The notes: generated by a model not told the origin, from the sequence alone. 64,000 bases of DNA from Proales similis (GCA_019059635.1 JAGVRJ010000003.1:558001-622000); one strand, 5' to 3'; counted from the stretch's first letter, positions 32,101 to 45,673 are shown. Numbers and translations: made by a program.

Positions 32101-34387
32101 TATCTTCTGTCGGCATTGATCGCCGCTGTGTGCTTGTTCTTCATTTTGGTAAAAGGCATATCAATGGGCGAGACGGCGGTGCAGAAATGGGTCACCTCTT
32201 TGCTCGCCTCTTTTCTCTCTTCCATCTTTCTCACTCAGCCGATTCAGCTGCTGGCGATCACTTTTATTCTGGTGGCCATTTTCCGCGAGAGCAGTGACGA
32301 AAAAGAAATCGACCAGGACCACAACTCCAGTGAGCTAAGTGGAGCTTTGCAAAAGAATAAAGAAAAGGTTGGCCAACAGGTAATTTTTCAACTTCGAACC
32401 GGCGCAATCTCAAATGCATTGAACTCATTGAATCTGAATCTACTCAAGCCGGCCAGTTTGCTTACATTTCAAACCCGTGAGGCACCGGAAGAACTGACTT
32501 TAGAAGAGAGGAAAGAAGCGAAAAGACGAAGAGACCTGGATCGTCGCATGTGGCATTTCATTTACGACCTCTTGTTCAACTTCGTCTTTCTCATCGTCAT
32601 TTATTCTGTCTGCTACGCCAACAATGACTTGAACGCTTATCCCTACCAGCAGAATGTGAAGCGTTTATTTGCGATTGACTCCTCTCTGACCGTAGGTTTC
32701 ACGCTCTTCACTTTGCTTCAACAAGATAGACGATAAGTTAACAAACGACCGACATAGACTGACGAAGTATTCTGGAAATGGTCTAAAAAAGTTCTCGCTC
32801 CAAATCTGATTGCCAACACCAGTTTGTACATTCGATCCGAAAGTGGACACATGTCGCAGTATACGTCTGACATGAATTCAATTTGGATCGGCCTTCCGTT
32901 TATCCGGCAAGTTCGTGTCCGCAACGGTGAGTCCTCACTCCTCTTTGCTTTATCGAATTGCTTTATTGCTTTCATTTTGGTTTCTAAAAAGACTCCGATT
33001 GTAGCCGAACGCGACAGATCGGTGACATCTGCTTAAGAGAATACGGTCTTCTTGAGCAAGAAAGGCGAGATTTCGCACGAGGCTGGAATCTGACTGGTCT
33101 GCAGGACGACCCGGTCTCACAGGCGTTTCAGTTCCTCTCAGGCGGCGAAATCGACTCGTTTCCGATCGCTGGTGTCTACTCAACTTACTATGGCGGCGGC
33201 TACGTCTTCAAATGCGAGGCAACCACTGCCCAGGAGCTGGTGGCCGCTTTGAATGAACTCGAGCAATCGAGCTGGATCGACAGGCAGACAAGAGCCGTAT
33301 TTGCCGAGTTCTCTTTGTTCAATCCGAATGTCAACCTGTTCCTGAGGATTTTCGCCATCTTCGAGTTCTTACCGACCGGAAATGTTCTGTCCGAGCTGGT
33401 CGTCCAGCCAGTAAACCTTTCGACCAGCCGCTACAGCGTTTCAAGCATGCAGCTCATTTTCTCCCTACTCTACATGGGCCTGGTGGTGTTCATCATGTTC
33501 GTTGAGGTAAAACGAATGCTCAAGCAAGGAGCCAAAATCTATATGAAAAACGCCTGGAACTACTTGGAATGGATCATTGTCGCCCTGTCCTGGGCTGCCT
33601 TTGCCATGTTTCTCTATCGCATGTACGCCAGCATCAACATCCACGAAGATCTCAAGCAAAAGGACCGCATCATCAATCTGCAGTACGTTAGCGAATGGAA
33701 CGAGACTCTCGGCATCTGCTTGGCCTTTTGCGTCGCACTGGCTACTCTTCGATTCATGAAGATACTGAGAATGAGCAAACGAATCGCCATCTTGGCAATG
33801 ACCCTCAGAGAATGTGTTCGCGAGCTCGTCTCTTTTATGCTTGTGTTCTGCTTGGCATTGGCTGCGTTCGTCCAGCTTGTTCACCTCTGGTTCTACTCAA
33901 GGCTTGTCCAATTTTCCACTGTGCTCACATCAGCCATCACTGCTCTGGAGATCATGTTAGGCAAATTCGACGCCAAAGAAATGATCAGGACCGATGGCCT
34001 CTTCGGACCGATCTTCCTAATCTCGTTCAGCATGATCATAATTCTCTTTTTACTCAGCGTTTTTGTGATTATAATCACTGACGCGTTTCAAAAGATTCGC
34101 AAAGACTCCGACATTGACGTGCCTGACTCTGAAGTGTTTCATCATTTTAAACAAAAAGTTCTCAGCAAACTTGGCCTAAAGAAGAAAGAGTTTGATTCGG
34201 CACCAAACAGTGGCTACGTGGATCAGGTCCAGTATTTCAGCATTGTCACCAACCGTTTTCTCATGCACATAGACAAGGCAAGTGAATATTTGGTTTTGTT
34301 TCCCAAGAACTTGATTAACCATTGAGCTTTGATCAGGTCCATGCAGAGTCGCATCGAAAGCCGAGTATGTCTGACCAAATGCAATGA
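23188..34387 (+). CDS. PKD1-like: polycystin-1-like receptor-channel (WSC-PKD-REJ-GPS-PLAT-polycystin)
   Basis: A single many-exon gene of about 11 kb. It opens with a basic N-terminus and hydrophobic signal (LYWLLGLLSVIASLSQA). Next come a PKD-like repeat, three WSC cysteine domains (about 23767-24121, 24184-24525 and 24590-24930) and a series of divergent PKD-type beta repeats to about 27630. A REJ region follows (27690-29500) with ALSYGLYRFTIL and NTPPRGGFCDM. The GPS ends EHLTEFAG, with the HL/T cleavage triad. After the first membrane helix at 31090-31155 comes a PLAT domain (31180-31590, starting QFFEVVVFTGT). The remaining helices include the polycystin extracellular domain (YYGGGYVFKC) and the pore region to 34277. 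The exon 30013-32691 codes for almost 900 residues without interruption. Introns at 32692-32757 and at about 32926 rejoin the domain in phase. Family members are large ciliary or sperm-surface receptors partnering TRPP channels. The last intron is GC-AG; without splicing the tail would end at 34325. Confidence 0.92.
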
Positions 34388-34430
34388 TCGAATTAAGCCC
34401 ATTTATTCACCTCCTAGTTGACTATTTGAG

Positions 34431-34436
34431 ATTAAA
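34431..34436 (+). terminator. variant polyadenylation signal ATTAAA
   Basis: ATTAAA lies 44 bases after the spliced polycystin-like stop, in the tail-to-tail gap with the minus-strand lipocalin. Confidence 0.4.
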
Positions 34437-34513
34437 AACATAATTATAACAAATTGGCTCATGAGTGATTTAAACGGGGCCTCTGTTCGCGCTAGAATGA
34501 TTTTTGCCCAGGC

Positions 34514-35170
34514 TCAGAACACGGTGCAGTTCTGCGGTGTCTGAATGAAAGGCGACGGGTCAATGTTGCGTTTGGCGAGCTCGGCTTTCAGGTCTGAAAC
34601 CAGACGAGGATCGAGCGTTTTCTGACGCGCCAAGATCCAGAAAACTTCGAGTTTCAACAAGTCCGGAATGAGCTGAGTGCAGCTGTAAACTAAAGCGAAC
34701 GTGTTGTAGTCGGTTTGCCACACGTCGTAGGAGCCGGTGCTCTCCGGAAAGCCGGGAATGTCTACGTCGGGAAGGATGGGCAGTCGGACCTTGAGTTTAT
34801 TCGGCTCGCTCAGATTGGGCACGTATGCGATGCCTTTGATCTCTGAGATCTTTTCTGTGTTATTGTGAACACCGCGGTTGTAAACGGTAACCGCTGTCGC
34901 GTTCAATCTGCCATATTCTGCTCGCAGACAAATGATGTTCTTCTCGAACAAATAGTCGAATCGCTCAATTTCGTACCAGGCTCCTAAATACTTCAAGCTG
35001 GCCCGTTAGACGGCTTTAGGTTAAACGAAGCGACCGAGCGAACTGCTTACCAAGCTCGCGTTGAAATCGGGCAATATCGGCGACTGATGGCATTTGCCAG
35101 TCGAAAAGCCAGCATAAGTCAGATTCCATGCGGTGATAGCCGCTACAAACAACAGCAATATAAGTCTCAT
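34514..35170 (-). CDS. APOD-like: secreted lipocalin, apolipoprotein D / Lazarillo type
   Basis: Two exons (35170-35051 and 34990-34514) join in phase to 198 residues. The signal peptide is MRLILLLFVAAITAWNLTYA. The lipocalin first motif appears across the splice junction as YLGAWYEIERF. Other conserved pieces are RAEYGRL, GSYDVWQTDYNTFALVYSC and FWILARQ, with cysteines at GKCHQ, IICLR, YSCTQ and the C-terminal QNCTVF, the pattern of the ApoD group with two disulfides. These proteins carry small hydrophobic ligands outside the cell. The acceptor is TTGAAG, a purine-rich site that is the only one giving the correct frame. Confidence 0.93.
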
Positions 35171-36452
<1,282 letters not shown>

Positions 36453-36757
36453 GCTGCTTGAACGCACTTCAGCTCTTCTTTTCCTACTTCTTGTCTTTTT
36501 ACTACTTAATTTAGTGATACTCAGCACTGTACTGTGCAGTCTCTCAGTCAGTCGCACCTCTTTTTCGTCAGCTTCAATCATATTTATTCTGATTGTCCCT
36601 AAACCCATAAACAGCCACACCAACCAGAACAAAATCTCTTTTTTGCTAACGACACAGGTCTCCAAGGGCTAGTGCCATTGCCCACCATATCGTCTATTTT
36701 TAAGAATCTCCTGCTATTTCGTTGATTTTTGCTCGTGAGACAAATTTTATTTCCATG

Positions 36758-36763
36758 AATAAA
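36758..36763 (+). terminator. polyadenylation signal AATAAA
   Basis: Canonical signal 306 bases after the LC8 stop codon. Confidence 0.65.
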
Positions 36764-37135
36764 GTCCAATTATGGTGAAATAGACGCTAAGGTGGAAAGA
36801 ATGACTGGCACAAATCCGAACGGGTTGGCTCGGGCCATGTACGTAAGCTCTTTGCCTAATCGGGCTCGTCCACACACATAGGTCAACTTAATCGAGCTCG
36901 CGACATAGAGAACCAGCGGCTTGATTTGCATACCTTTTGTTACAAATGCTCCTCCATACGAATAACGAACTGACCGAATGAGCTTAAGAACGCATCTGGT
37001 TACTTCTCTTTCAACAAACTTGATAAGGCATCGTCAAAACGAAGCGTCTCAAATAGACGCTACTTGGCCAGGCTGAGCGTCCGTTTCAATTAGGCCGCCC
37101 GAGCTGACTCGATAAATGTTCATTAAAGCGTCTAG

Positions 37136-37193
<58 letters not shown>

Positions 37194-37606
37194 ATCTGTC
37201 GAACATATTGAATGACTAGCGATTGATTAACGGCCGCGTCCAATTACGAAAACTTACAACGCTCGATAATCTAGACTCGAATCGGGCGAACGTGAATGGG
37301 CTGCTTGTAAACAAAACTCGATGTGTTGTTGAACGATTGACTTGCGCCGATAATTGCCCGAATTAGGCATCATCCAGTGATTGCTCTCGTTTGGCATTTA
37401 AACTTAATTGCGGTTTTGAAGGCTGAACTAAAATCGCATGAAATTCTGCAACTCTTTTAAAACGAACGCAATGCTACGTGTTACGACGGACGTCAGCGCA
37501 CATGAATAATTAAGTGAACGAAGGGCAGAAAAAAGAGAGGGGAAATAAAAGAGAAATAAGCATTTTGCATTTTGAATTGTCGACAATAAACAACAACAAC
37601 GGCAAC
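36764..37606. other. spacer and 5' flank of UBXN4
   Basis: No exon is supported on either strand. It contains the longest microsatellite of the window. Confidence 0.45.
37138..37190. repeat. (CA)n microsatellite, about 26 units
   Basis: Uninterrupted CA repeat of 53 bases, likely length-polymorphic. The poly-Val-Cys frame on the minus strand is an artefact. Confidence 0.97.
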
Positions 37607-39518
37607 ATGAACTGGTACGAAGGTGATATTGGTATGGCCATAAATGAGTCCAAGAAGCGTCGCAGCATATTTCTGGTTCACGTTTTCGGTAAAACACTCA
37701 AATGTCGATTGAGGCGTGAAAAGGGCCTTTGACTTGCTCTCGCTTTATCAGATCAGAACGAAGAGGCTGATTCGAACATTGACCGCGAGGACGTTTATGC
37801 CAAATTGAACTCGAACTGTGTCTCCATTCGCCTGCAGTCGGGCACGCAGGCTTGTGATCAATTCAAGCAAATTTGTGAGTGATAGAATCTCTTCGTCGAT
37901 TTGCATCCGCTCAAACTCTTTCAAACAGACTCGGTGACCACAACGCCGACAACATACTTGATCGGTGACAATGGTCGTGCATTGCAAGTTCTGGCCGGCC
38001 GCTTAGAATCTGACGAGTTTGTGCAGAAAGTTGATCAAGCCATTGAGGTAATCGACCGAAATCGAGCAAAGCTCGTTTCATATCTAATTCCATGTGGCCA
38101 GGAACATTTCAGAGCAAACGACGCTTCGGCCGTCAAGTCGGCGGAGGAAGCAGCCGAGTCGGAGTCGAGTGAGACTGCTCAATCGAGCTCGGACTCGGTC
38201 AGTATTGAGGACAAAGTGGCCAAGTATGTCCTGATTCAGAACGTGTCTGCTTTTTAATTTGTCTTGAACTGAACTGAGAACAGAGCTCGCGAAAAGTTGA
38301 AGAAAATTCAAGAACAAAAGCGGCTGGAAGAAGAAGAAGCCGAAAGGCAGCGCGAAATGGAGCGGCGCAAAATGGGCCAAGAAATTCTGAAGGCGAAAAA
38401 AGAAAAAGAAGAGCAAGAACTGCGTCGACTGGCCGATGAGAGACGACGCGAGAAACTGGAAGACGAGCGAGCCAAACAACGTATAAAAGAAAGAATTCAA
38501 CAAGATCGGTAATCGGCACTTGAGTCGAATCACCGCCAATTAAGTCAATCTAACGAACAACGAGCAGTGAGGAGAAAAAACGCAGCTTTGAACAATCGCG
38601 AGCCGAACAGGAGCGTCTAAGGCAAGAACAAAGCAGCGAGGCCGAAGCGGAAAGGCAAGCGAAGCGAGCTGCTGAGGCTGCCAGACTAAGGTTTGTCTCG
38701 CCGCCTTCACTTTCTGTTTCCTCCTCTTTCAGCTGATTCAAATTGTCAAGTCAAATTGCCAGGCTTCAGTTCAAATTGGTCGACGGCTCAACGATCAATC
38801 AACAATTCGATCCAGAACAAAAGCTTAATGAGGTCCACAGCTTCCTCGTTCAAGTCAGTACTTTGGCTTGTGATTGGTTGTCGCACTCACCTGAAGCAGA
38901 TTCGTTAAAGAAACTTAGCGAACTCAATCATAGTCAATCGTTCTCAATGCACCTTTGCTTTCCAAAGCGAATATTCACCGACGCTGACATGAACTCGAAT
39001 TTGAGAGAGCTTGCGCTTGCTCCGTCAGCCACCATCCTCATCATTCCGGTAGGCAGTGCGGCACGTGCTCAAGTCAAAAGCAAATTGTAATTTTCATCAA
39101 TTTTCAGAAGCGTTCGCAAGTCTCTCGAACGATGGGCAGTTTCATTCCAAGCGGCAGTTCGTCGTCGGCCAATGGCTCCAGTCTGGTCTCATACGCCAAC
39201 GACTTTTTCTCGCTCCTTTTTCTGCCCATCACAATAGTGCTCGGACTGTTTCGCAGCTTTTTTCCTTCGTCGTCGGCCAACTCGAGTCAAAGCGCTGCCA
39301 GTTCATCGAGCGAACCGCACTCCCGGTCAACAGACTCGTAATTGGCCAATAAATGTCGACAAGCTGCCAAATTCCCGCTTTAACAGTTCGATTTAAGTGT
39401 CCGGCAAAGGATGTACGAAGCGCGACAACAGAAGCTCACTCGAAGAGCAAATCGTCCAAACGACGACGAGGACGACGAAAACGCTCGCTGGAACGGCAAT
39501 TCAACCCAGCAACTTTAA
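37607..39518 (+). CDS. UBXN4: UBX domain protein UBXN4 (erasin), ER-associated degradation
   Basis: Nine exons (37607-37688, 37752-37874, 37929-38047, 38102-38223, 38284-38508, 38568-38690, 38751-39048, 39108-39337, 39398-39518) join in phase to 480 residues. The N-terminal UAS/thioredoxin-like segment starts MNWYEGDIGMAI and includes TTYLIGDNGRALQVLAG. A charged coiled coil follows, then a UBX domain (ARLQFKLVDGS through LALAPSATILIIP). A hydrophobic hairpin (FFSLLFLPITIVLGLF) and the near-invariant C-terminus WNGNSTQQL end it. Erasin sits in the ER membrane and recruits p97/VCP. Acceptors at 38750 and 39397 are purine-rich AAG sites, confirmed by frame and homology. Confidence 0.95.
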
Positions 39519-39607
39519 AGTCTTCTCAGGACTGTTCACATTCAGCAGAGAAAAGAAAACACTTCAAGCATCCGCTTGCTAACTTATTCAAATGTCGTTT
39601 AATTCTG

Positions 39608-39613
39608 AAATAA
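39608..39613 (+). terminator. polyadenylation signal AATAAA
   Basis: Canonical signal 90 bases after the UBXN4 stop codon. Confidence 0.65.
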
Positions 39614-39836
39614 ATAACGAGAAAAAAAAAAGTGCACTGAACAAGAGTTGAGTTGACATTTTTGAGGCTACTTGTCAAGGCCAGGTCACCTGTTCGTGCC
39701 GAATGTCAGGCAAAAGCACTCGACTGTGTACGAACGCTTTTTGTCACGCCTTTTGGATTGCATAAGAATTGGGGTCGGCGACCTGATCGAATGGGTGCCT
39801 CTGTTACGTAATTTGAATTCACGTTCGCTGACAATC

Positions 39837-39844
39837 TATAAAAG
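39837..39844 (+). promoter_or_regulatory. TATA box of the astacin gene
   Basis: TATAAAAG lies 171 bases upstream of the astacin ATG and 230 bases after the UBXN4 polyadenylation signal. A start of transcription near 39865-39870 is expected. Confidence 0.6.
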
Positions 39845-40007
39845 CGTAAACAGAGCTCAAGCGAAGCGCATTACTCGACTTTTCTTTTAAATTTTTCTTT
39901 TTTTTTTCTCTCTTTTTAACTCTCAATTTTAGCTAGAACAATAGCTTATACAAATACAATCGTCTGCAATCTAGCCAGTCAAAGTAGGCCACGATTTGCG
40001 AAATAAT

Positions 40008-42970
40008 ATGAAACCCGATCGCTTGGTTTTGTTTGTGTTGTGTTGCGCTTCATTGAACCCTCGACGCAGTCTCGCTCAAGTAGGCCCGTAATGGTCTTTC
40101 ACTTACCGCTCGTTTAATGTTCACCAACTTGACTGAAATCAGAATGTCGACCAAGAAGAGGCAGACTACGCTCGATTCGCATCGTTCGTATTCGAGCCGG
40201 ATAAAGACCAGCCGGTCGAAGTTCACGAGCGATCAATAACTTCCGAAGAGGAGCAGCTCCTCAGAGGCGACTCCAACGGCCTTGTCGAAGGCGATTTGCT
40301 CGTCGATAACTATCAAAGCCCATTCGAGTCGATTAGCAATCGAATCAAGCGAAAGGTAATTCGCGACTTCGATCCGTATGCCCGTTCGACCACGAGGTGG
40401 CCAAACAAAACCGTTCCGTACCAAATGCATCCCAATCTGCGTAATTAAGCTGTTGACTGTCGCCAATTGATCGCCTTCTCATCAAACCTGCCGTTTTCTC
40501 TAGCCGATGAGTTGAAATCGCGCGTTCTGGAGGCGATGGCGCACTGGCAAGCGTTCACTTGCATCCGCTTCGAGCCCTACGATCCGGTCAAGCACAACCG
40601 ATTCCGCTGCCTGCTGTTGTTTCAGCTGTCCAACATTTGCGGGGCCTACATTGGCTACGTAGTAAGGCCCAACGTGCGCCTGTACCGGTCGCCAGTATTT
40701 CTGCAGTCGTACTGCTCGGTGAGCGATTTTGTTTTGTTGAACGCTGTCCATTTGCCAACTGATGCGTGACCGCCAGGTTGGCAACATAATCCATGAGATC
40801 GGCCACACAATCGGTTTCAAGCATGAGCAGAATCGAGTGGACCGGGACGCCCATGTTCGCGTGAACTATGCCCGGATCAGTCCCGATTTGTACGCGCAGT
40901 TTGCCAAAATGACCGACAGTCAGCCCGGTTATTACGGCGTTCCCTACGACTTGTACAGTGTGATGCATTACGGACGAATGAACGGCGCTCTGGACGCCGT
41001 CGATCCTCGCCGCAATTTTCTCATGGGCCAACGAATGAGCTTGAGCTTCCTGGACAAGCTGATGGCAAATTTGGTCTACAAGTGTGCTGGTACTTTGCTA
41101 AATGCCCTCCCAAAAAAAATCTTAAAAGACGACGTGGCTCCTAGAACATTGCAATTCGTCATTGAAATGCTTTAACGGAGGCTTTCTCACCAGCGACTGC
41201 AAATGTTTGTGCCCATCGGGTTTTATCGGTGACCAGTGCAACCGTTTCGTGCCCAAGGCTTCGTGTAAGCATTCCAACCACTTCCTTACTTGAGTTTCCT
41301 TTGCCACATTCGACTAGTTCGTGACGCCAAGATCAGAGTCGAGTCTCTGAATCAGCAGTTGAACTGCTATTTAAATCGAAAAGAAATGTGTTTGTGGACG
41401 ACTGATTACCTGAGATCAGACAACGAATGGAATCCTGTGATAAACAATCGAACTAGAAGACACGAGCCGAGCAGTTTGAGTGTGAAATTTCCATCCTCGT
41501 CGGTGAACTTTACTCGAAGCTCAATTTTGACGAGTCCCAAACTCGTGACCAGCGACCAACGAGCAGTCTGTCTCAGGTTAGTGGCCGTCTCAGTGTTTGC
41601 TCTTTGTGCGCCGGTCTTATTCTTTTTTTTTCTAAAAACAGCTTCAGACACAAGATAAGCCGAGAAAACGGGCACGAGAATAGAGCGAGCAACTTGTCGG
41701 TTGTGCTCAAAGTAAGCTTCGGTCGATTGTTTCATTCATACGCTTGGCTTTCAACTTTTTGCTACGAGCAGCACTCGAACGGATTCGAAGAGCACGTGTG
41801 GCTCGTCGACTCGGTGAATTCAACCGAATGGCGCGAAGAAAGGCTAACCATGCTCCTCCAGCCGCCTGAGACAGCCATTCAGTTTCACGCAGAGGCATCA
41901 AATCGAATCGAGATTTCGATCAACAATCTCTCTGTAAAGCAAGGCGGCTGTGAAGGCGAAGACACGAGCAACAGTGGACTCTTGTCTTGGTCACAGTGGT
42001 CGAGCTGTTCAGTTCAATGCGGCAAAGGAATTCGAGTTAGACGGCGTAGTTGCCGCACTCCGCCATGTAAAACTGAAATGATGCAAAGCCAAGACTGTGA
42101 GGGCGAGTGTGTCACTCTCTCAGCAACGGAGTCAAATGAAACCTCGACAGAAACCGATCAGAATGAGTCTCAAGTCAATCAAACATGGACCGAGTGGTCC
42201 AACTGCTCAGCCGAGTGCGGCATCGGCTTGCAGTCCAGAAGTCTAATTTTTGATAATCTCAACCGCAATCAGACAGACACCGAGTTCAGGCAGTGTATAG
42301 TCAACGATTGTGAGATTGGCGATGATGTTTTGGAGCATTCTTGCTCAAACTGCACCCAGCAACTGAGAACAACCAGCAGCGCCGTGCCGAGCTCAAGGCG
42401 GAGTTTGGCTTCAGGTGAGTGACCTTGAATCGGCGACAATCGCGCATCCATTTTACGTTTGCTATGAAACATTTAGATGCCGACAGAATGAAATGCGGTG
42501 GTGTGTTCACTTTGCAGCCCGGCCAACGTCTTTACTTGACTAGTCCCTCTTATCCGGGTCAGTATCCGAGCAATGTGAAGTGCAGCTACTACGTGGTGGT
42601 CAGTACTTTCCGTTGGTCGCCTATTCGAAGCCTCCACTGACTCGAGATTTTTCCAGAGCGGCGTTCAAAAGCAGCTTCGCTTGGTTGTGACCGATCTGGA
42701 CCTGGAACAAGCCCGGCAGCGAACATGCATCGACGGCCTCGAGCTGCGCTATTTCCATCCAGGCCAACCTGGTCCCATGTAAGGCTCATGTCCGAGTTCA
42801 CTCGATCTCCTCTAAATCGTCCATTTTGGCCCAGTTATTGTGGTAATATGCCGGCGAGAAGTTCAATTGACATTCAAAGCTACGCCAGCTTCGTGCTCAT
42901 GATTTTCAGAAGCGATTGGGGCCAGTCCAAACTTCACCGTGGCTTCTCACTCTATGTTCAGCACGTCTGA
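40008..42970 (+). CDS. astacin metalloprotease with EGF, MAM-like, two TSP1 and CUB modules
   Basis: About ten exons, roughly 800 residues. The signal peptide is LVLFVLCCASLNPRRSLAQ. The prodomain has VEGDLLVD, resembling the FxGD aspartate switch that blocks the zinc. A furin-like NRIKRK precedes the catalytic domain, which carries the zinc motif HEIGHTIGFKHEQNR and the Met-turn SVMHYG. An EGF-like module (CFNGGFLTSDCKCLCPSGF) spans the splice at about 41150. A MAM-like region (NCYLNRKEMCLW to KQGGC), two thrombospondin type 1 repeats (WSQWSSCSVQCGKG and WTEWSNCSAECGIG) and a C-terminal CUB domain (CGGVFTLQPGQ to FSLYVQHV) follow. An intron at about 41712-41760 is likely although the frame is open through it. 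Astacins process matrix, cuticle or growth factors outside the cell; the substrate here is unknown. Confidence 0.9.
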
Positions 42971-43033
42971 GGTTATTAAGCTTCGGGACCTTCGACACGA
43001 ATCTCTTCCATTTTGCTTTAAAATTCTTAGTTG

Positions 43034-43039
43034 AATAAA
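43034..43039 (+). terminator. polyadenylation signal AATAAA
   Basis: Canonical signal 64 bases after the astacin stop codon. Confidence 0.65.
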
Positions 43040-43297
43040 TTCTTTCCTCTCTACGGCTGCCTTGCTTCTGTTGCGTAAAAAAAATCTGCGCCAAGTTTGA
43101 ATAGTCATGGTTCACTCTGCTGTATGTTTAGGTCGTCAGGTCGGTTGCTAGGCAAACTGAAGCAAAAGGCAACGAACGAAATTGACAAGAGTCTAAATTG
43201 CTCTCCAGAGAGAATTACATCGCGCTTTATCTGCCTCTCTAGGCCCGCACAGGTCCCCAGACACTAGCAAGCTCGTTTTATCAAACGCCCCACAGAA

Positions 43298-45382
43298 ATG
43301 CCGCCAAAGAAGGCCAAGGGCAAAGAAAAGAAGAAAGGCGAGAAGAAGTCGAAATCGGAGCAAGAGCCAAAGCTCGAGGTCGTCGACGAGAATACACGCC
43401 AATTCTTTCTAATTCAAATTCGAGACCTTGAGGACCGACTCGGACGGTAATTGTCTCTTAAGTCATCTCGCTTTCTCGCCTAAATTGACTTGAAACGTTT
43501 TGAAGCTATCAGAGAAAATGCGACGAATATGAAGTGCTGTGCAAAAAGTACGAGTCACAATATGACGCGTCGAATGTAGAAAAGCGTGACATAGTGAGCC
43601 ACTTGAAGAAAGAGCTCGAAAAACGGGCAGACGACATTGCCGATCTGAACGATCGACTCGTCGGTCTGCAACAAGCCAAAGACGCCGAAAAGGAAGCGTT
43701 CGAAAAGCAAGTTGCCGATTTGAAGAACGAATTTCAGGATGCCAAGGCCGCTCTAATTGCCCAGAACAACACACTTTGTAAGTTGACTTGTTTGTTAGTG
43801 TCGGTCGGCTGTTGATTAAATCGAGTTGTCACTCACAGTGGTCAAACTCACCTCGCTCAAGGAGTTCGAATCGCAGCAAGCCGAGTTCAAGGAGAAACTC
43901 TCTCAGCTCGAGAGTCACATTGAACAGCTGAAGAGCGAGCACAGCGAAAAACTGTACAACGTCGAGAAGAAAATGATTCAGGACAAGAACATGTAACTTG
44001 TTTGCTCTTGTGCCAACTAAACAATGCGCGGCAGCTCAAATTGAATGAAATTGAAACAAATAGACTGAAAAAGGACATGATTGTGAAAGTGAGCCAAGTG
44101 GCTGCCGAATTTCGCCGCGTCTCCAACAAGCAGATTGCCGACACGACAAAGCGAACCATAAAAGAGAACGTGTCGATTGGCAATCAGCTGCAGAAAATGT
44201 CCGAGAAAGTCATGGAGCTGTTCGAAGAGAACGACGGCGCCAAGATCAGAGACCAAGTGACCAGGCGCCAGATCGACCTGCTCGAAGAGAATGAAAAAGA
44301 GTTGGCCAAGAAAAATGTTAGTCAGCTGAAAATAATTCAACTGCTCACCGACAAATGCCAAAAGCAGGCCGACACGATTGAGCAGCTCGAGCAGCAATGC
44401 GAAACATTGACCAACTCGGACATTAATCAAAAAGAGCTTCTTGCTGAGCTACAAAATGAAATGTGAGCTTTTCTAGCCACCTCAACTGAACGGGGCCAAA
44501 TTGAGGAAATTGTGTTTTTTTTTGTCACGAAATAGCAAACTGATGAGGGAATGCGAGCAGAGGAATAAGCAACTTGAAGAGGAGCTCGTCGATGTTGAGC
44601 AACAAATGGCCAGAGAAGCTGAGCAGAGAATCAAAGTGGAAAAAGTGTTGAAGAGAGCCGCAGATGCGATTGGAGCCAGCCTGAGTGTGAGTGCCCACTT
44701 TTTCTCGTTCCTCCCAAGTGTCGGGTTGACAAAAAAGGAATTCAAAGAGCGACGCATCCGATTCAAATAAAACCGGCGCGAATGGACGAGATGGCCTGTT
44801 TGAGCAAATGTTGTCAATATTGAACAGCGCTGCATCACTGGGCCACAGCACTTTGCCTGACCTGTTTGCCAATTCGATTCGTCAACCTTCACAACTGAAC
44901 GGCAGCCGACGGAGTCAGTCGTCTGAGTTTGCACTACAAGAAGGAAAATTCAACGCTCATTACCGGCTGGTAGGTGTTTGGCCGCTCAAGAAGAGTTGAA
45001 TTATTCTAAAGAACTGCACAACTAGGGCGATCTGGGACTAGTGCCGCCGCAAAACGAGCATTTGTATTCAAATTTTGAAAATAGCAAGCGACTGCGTGGG
45101 CCCAAGCAGAGTGGCTTGATTCAGAAGCTAACGAGAAGAACAGTGGCCACTCAGACAGTGGACCCGATCAGAGTAAGTTCTATGCTTGCAAGCCGCGATT
45201 GAACACGGATACCAAAATCGAGAAATTGAAAGGTTGCCGTGTTCGGAACAGACGAGGGGCTGGCCAACAAGCCGCTCGAGACGCATCCGATATTCGAGAA
45301 CAAAGAGCGCAAGAAGCCCGGCCGCGATAAAATACTCATGCCACTGAACGGACAGCAGCGAGTGACTGACAACGTCTATTAA
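43298..45382 (+). CDS. CFAP157: cilia- and flagella-associated protein 157
   Basis: Eight exons (43298-43446, 43506-43777, 43839-43992, 44064-44462, 44536-44686, 44748-44969, 45026-45172, 45233-45382) join in phase to 547 residues. A Lys-rich start (MPPKKAKGKEKKKGEKK) is followed by the signature FFLIQIRDLEDRLGRYQRK, then DDIADLNDRLVGLQQAKDAE, KVSQVAAEFRRVSNKQ and ADTTKRTIKENVS. It is a long coiled coil. Vertebrate CFAP157 is about 520 residues, sits at ciliary basal bodies and is needed for sperm flagella. The C-terminal third is divergent and low-complexity. Its presence implies motile cilia or flagella in this animal. Confidence 0.9.
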
Positions 45383-45449
45383 ACAACAAGCAAGCTTGTT
45401 GTAATTGCGCGCTCGGTTCAAAATTTTTTGTCTCATTTCACACGAAACG

Positions 45450-45455
45450 AATAAA
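45450..45455 (+). terminator. polyadenylation signal AATAAA
   Basis: Canonical signal 68 bases after the CFAP157 stop codon. Confidence 0.55.
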
Positions 45456-45603
45456 CGAGAAAATTGGCGAAATTATGAAAATATAAAAAACAAACAAGCG
45501 AATGATTACATGAGACATGATGTGTCGGTTGTTAGTGTCGGGTTTTGGCTCAGGCGGAGACCGTTCGGCCGGTCGATAGAGAGAAAGGTCGGTCGCTCTA
45601 TCC

Positions 45604-45673
45604 GTCTCTCTCTCTCTCTCGTTTCTGTATGTCGAATAAAGTTCAGCGCATTCACAACTTCGAGGTATAAAAG
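45604..45673 (+). promoter_or_regulatory. nucleoplasmin promoter: CT tract and TATA box
   Basis: A (CT)n tract lies at 45604-45620 and TATAAAAG at 45666-45673. Transcription is expected near 45697. An intron in the 5' UTR is likely, with donor GTAAGC at about 45786 and acceptor TTTAG just before 45840, so translation starts at 45856. Confidence 0.65.

Noticed and set aside
37049-37243. Minus-strand frame with Val-Cys repeat
   Set aside because: Created by the (CA)n microsatellite.
38852-38899. Possible intron in UBXN4 (GTCAGT to GCAG)
   Set aside because: Removing it gives an immediate stop; the continuous frame matches the expected UBX region.
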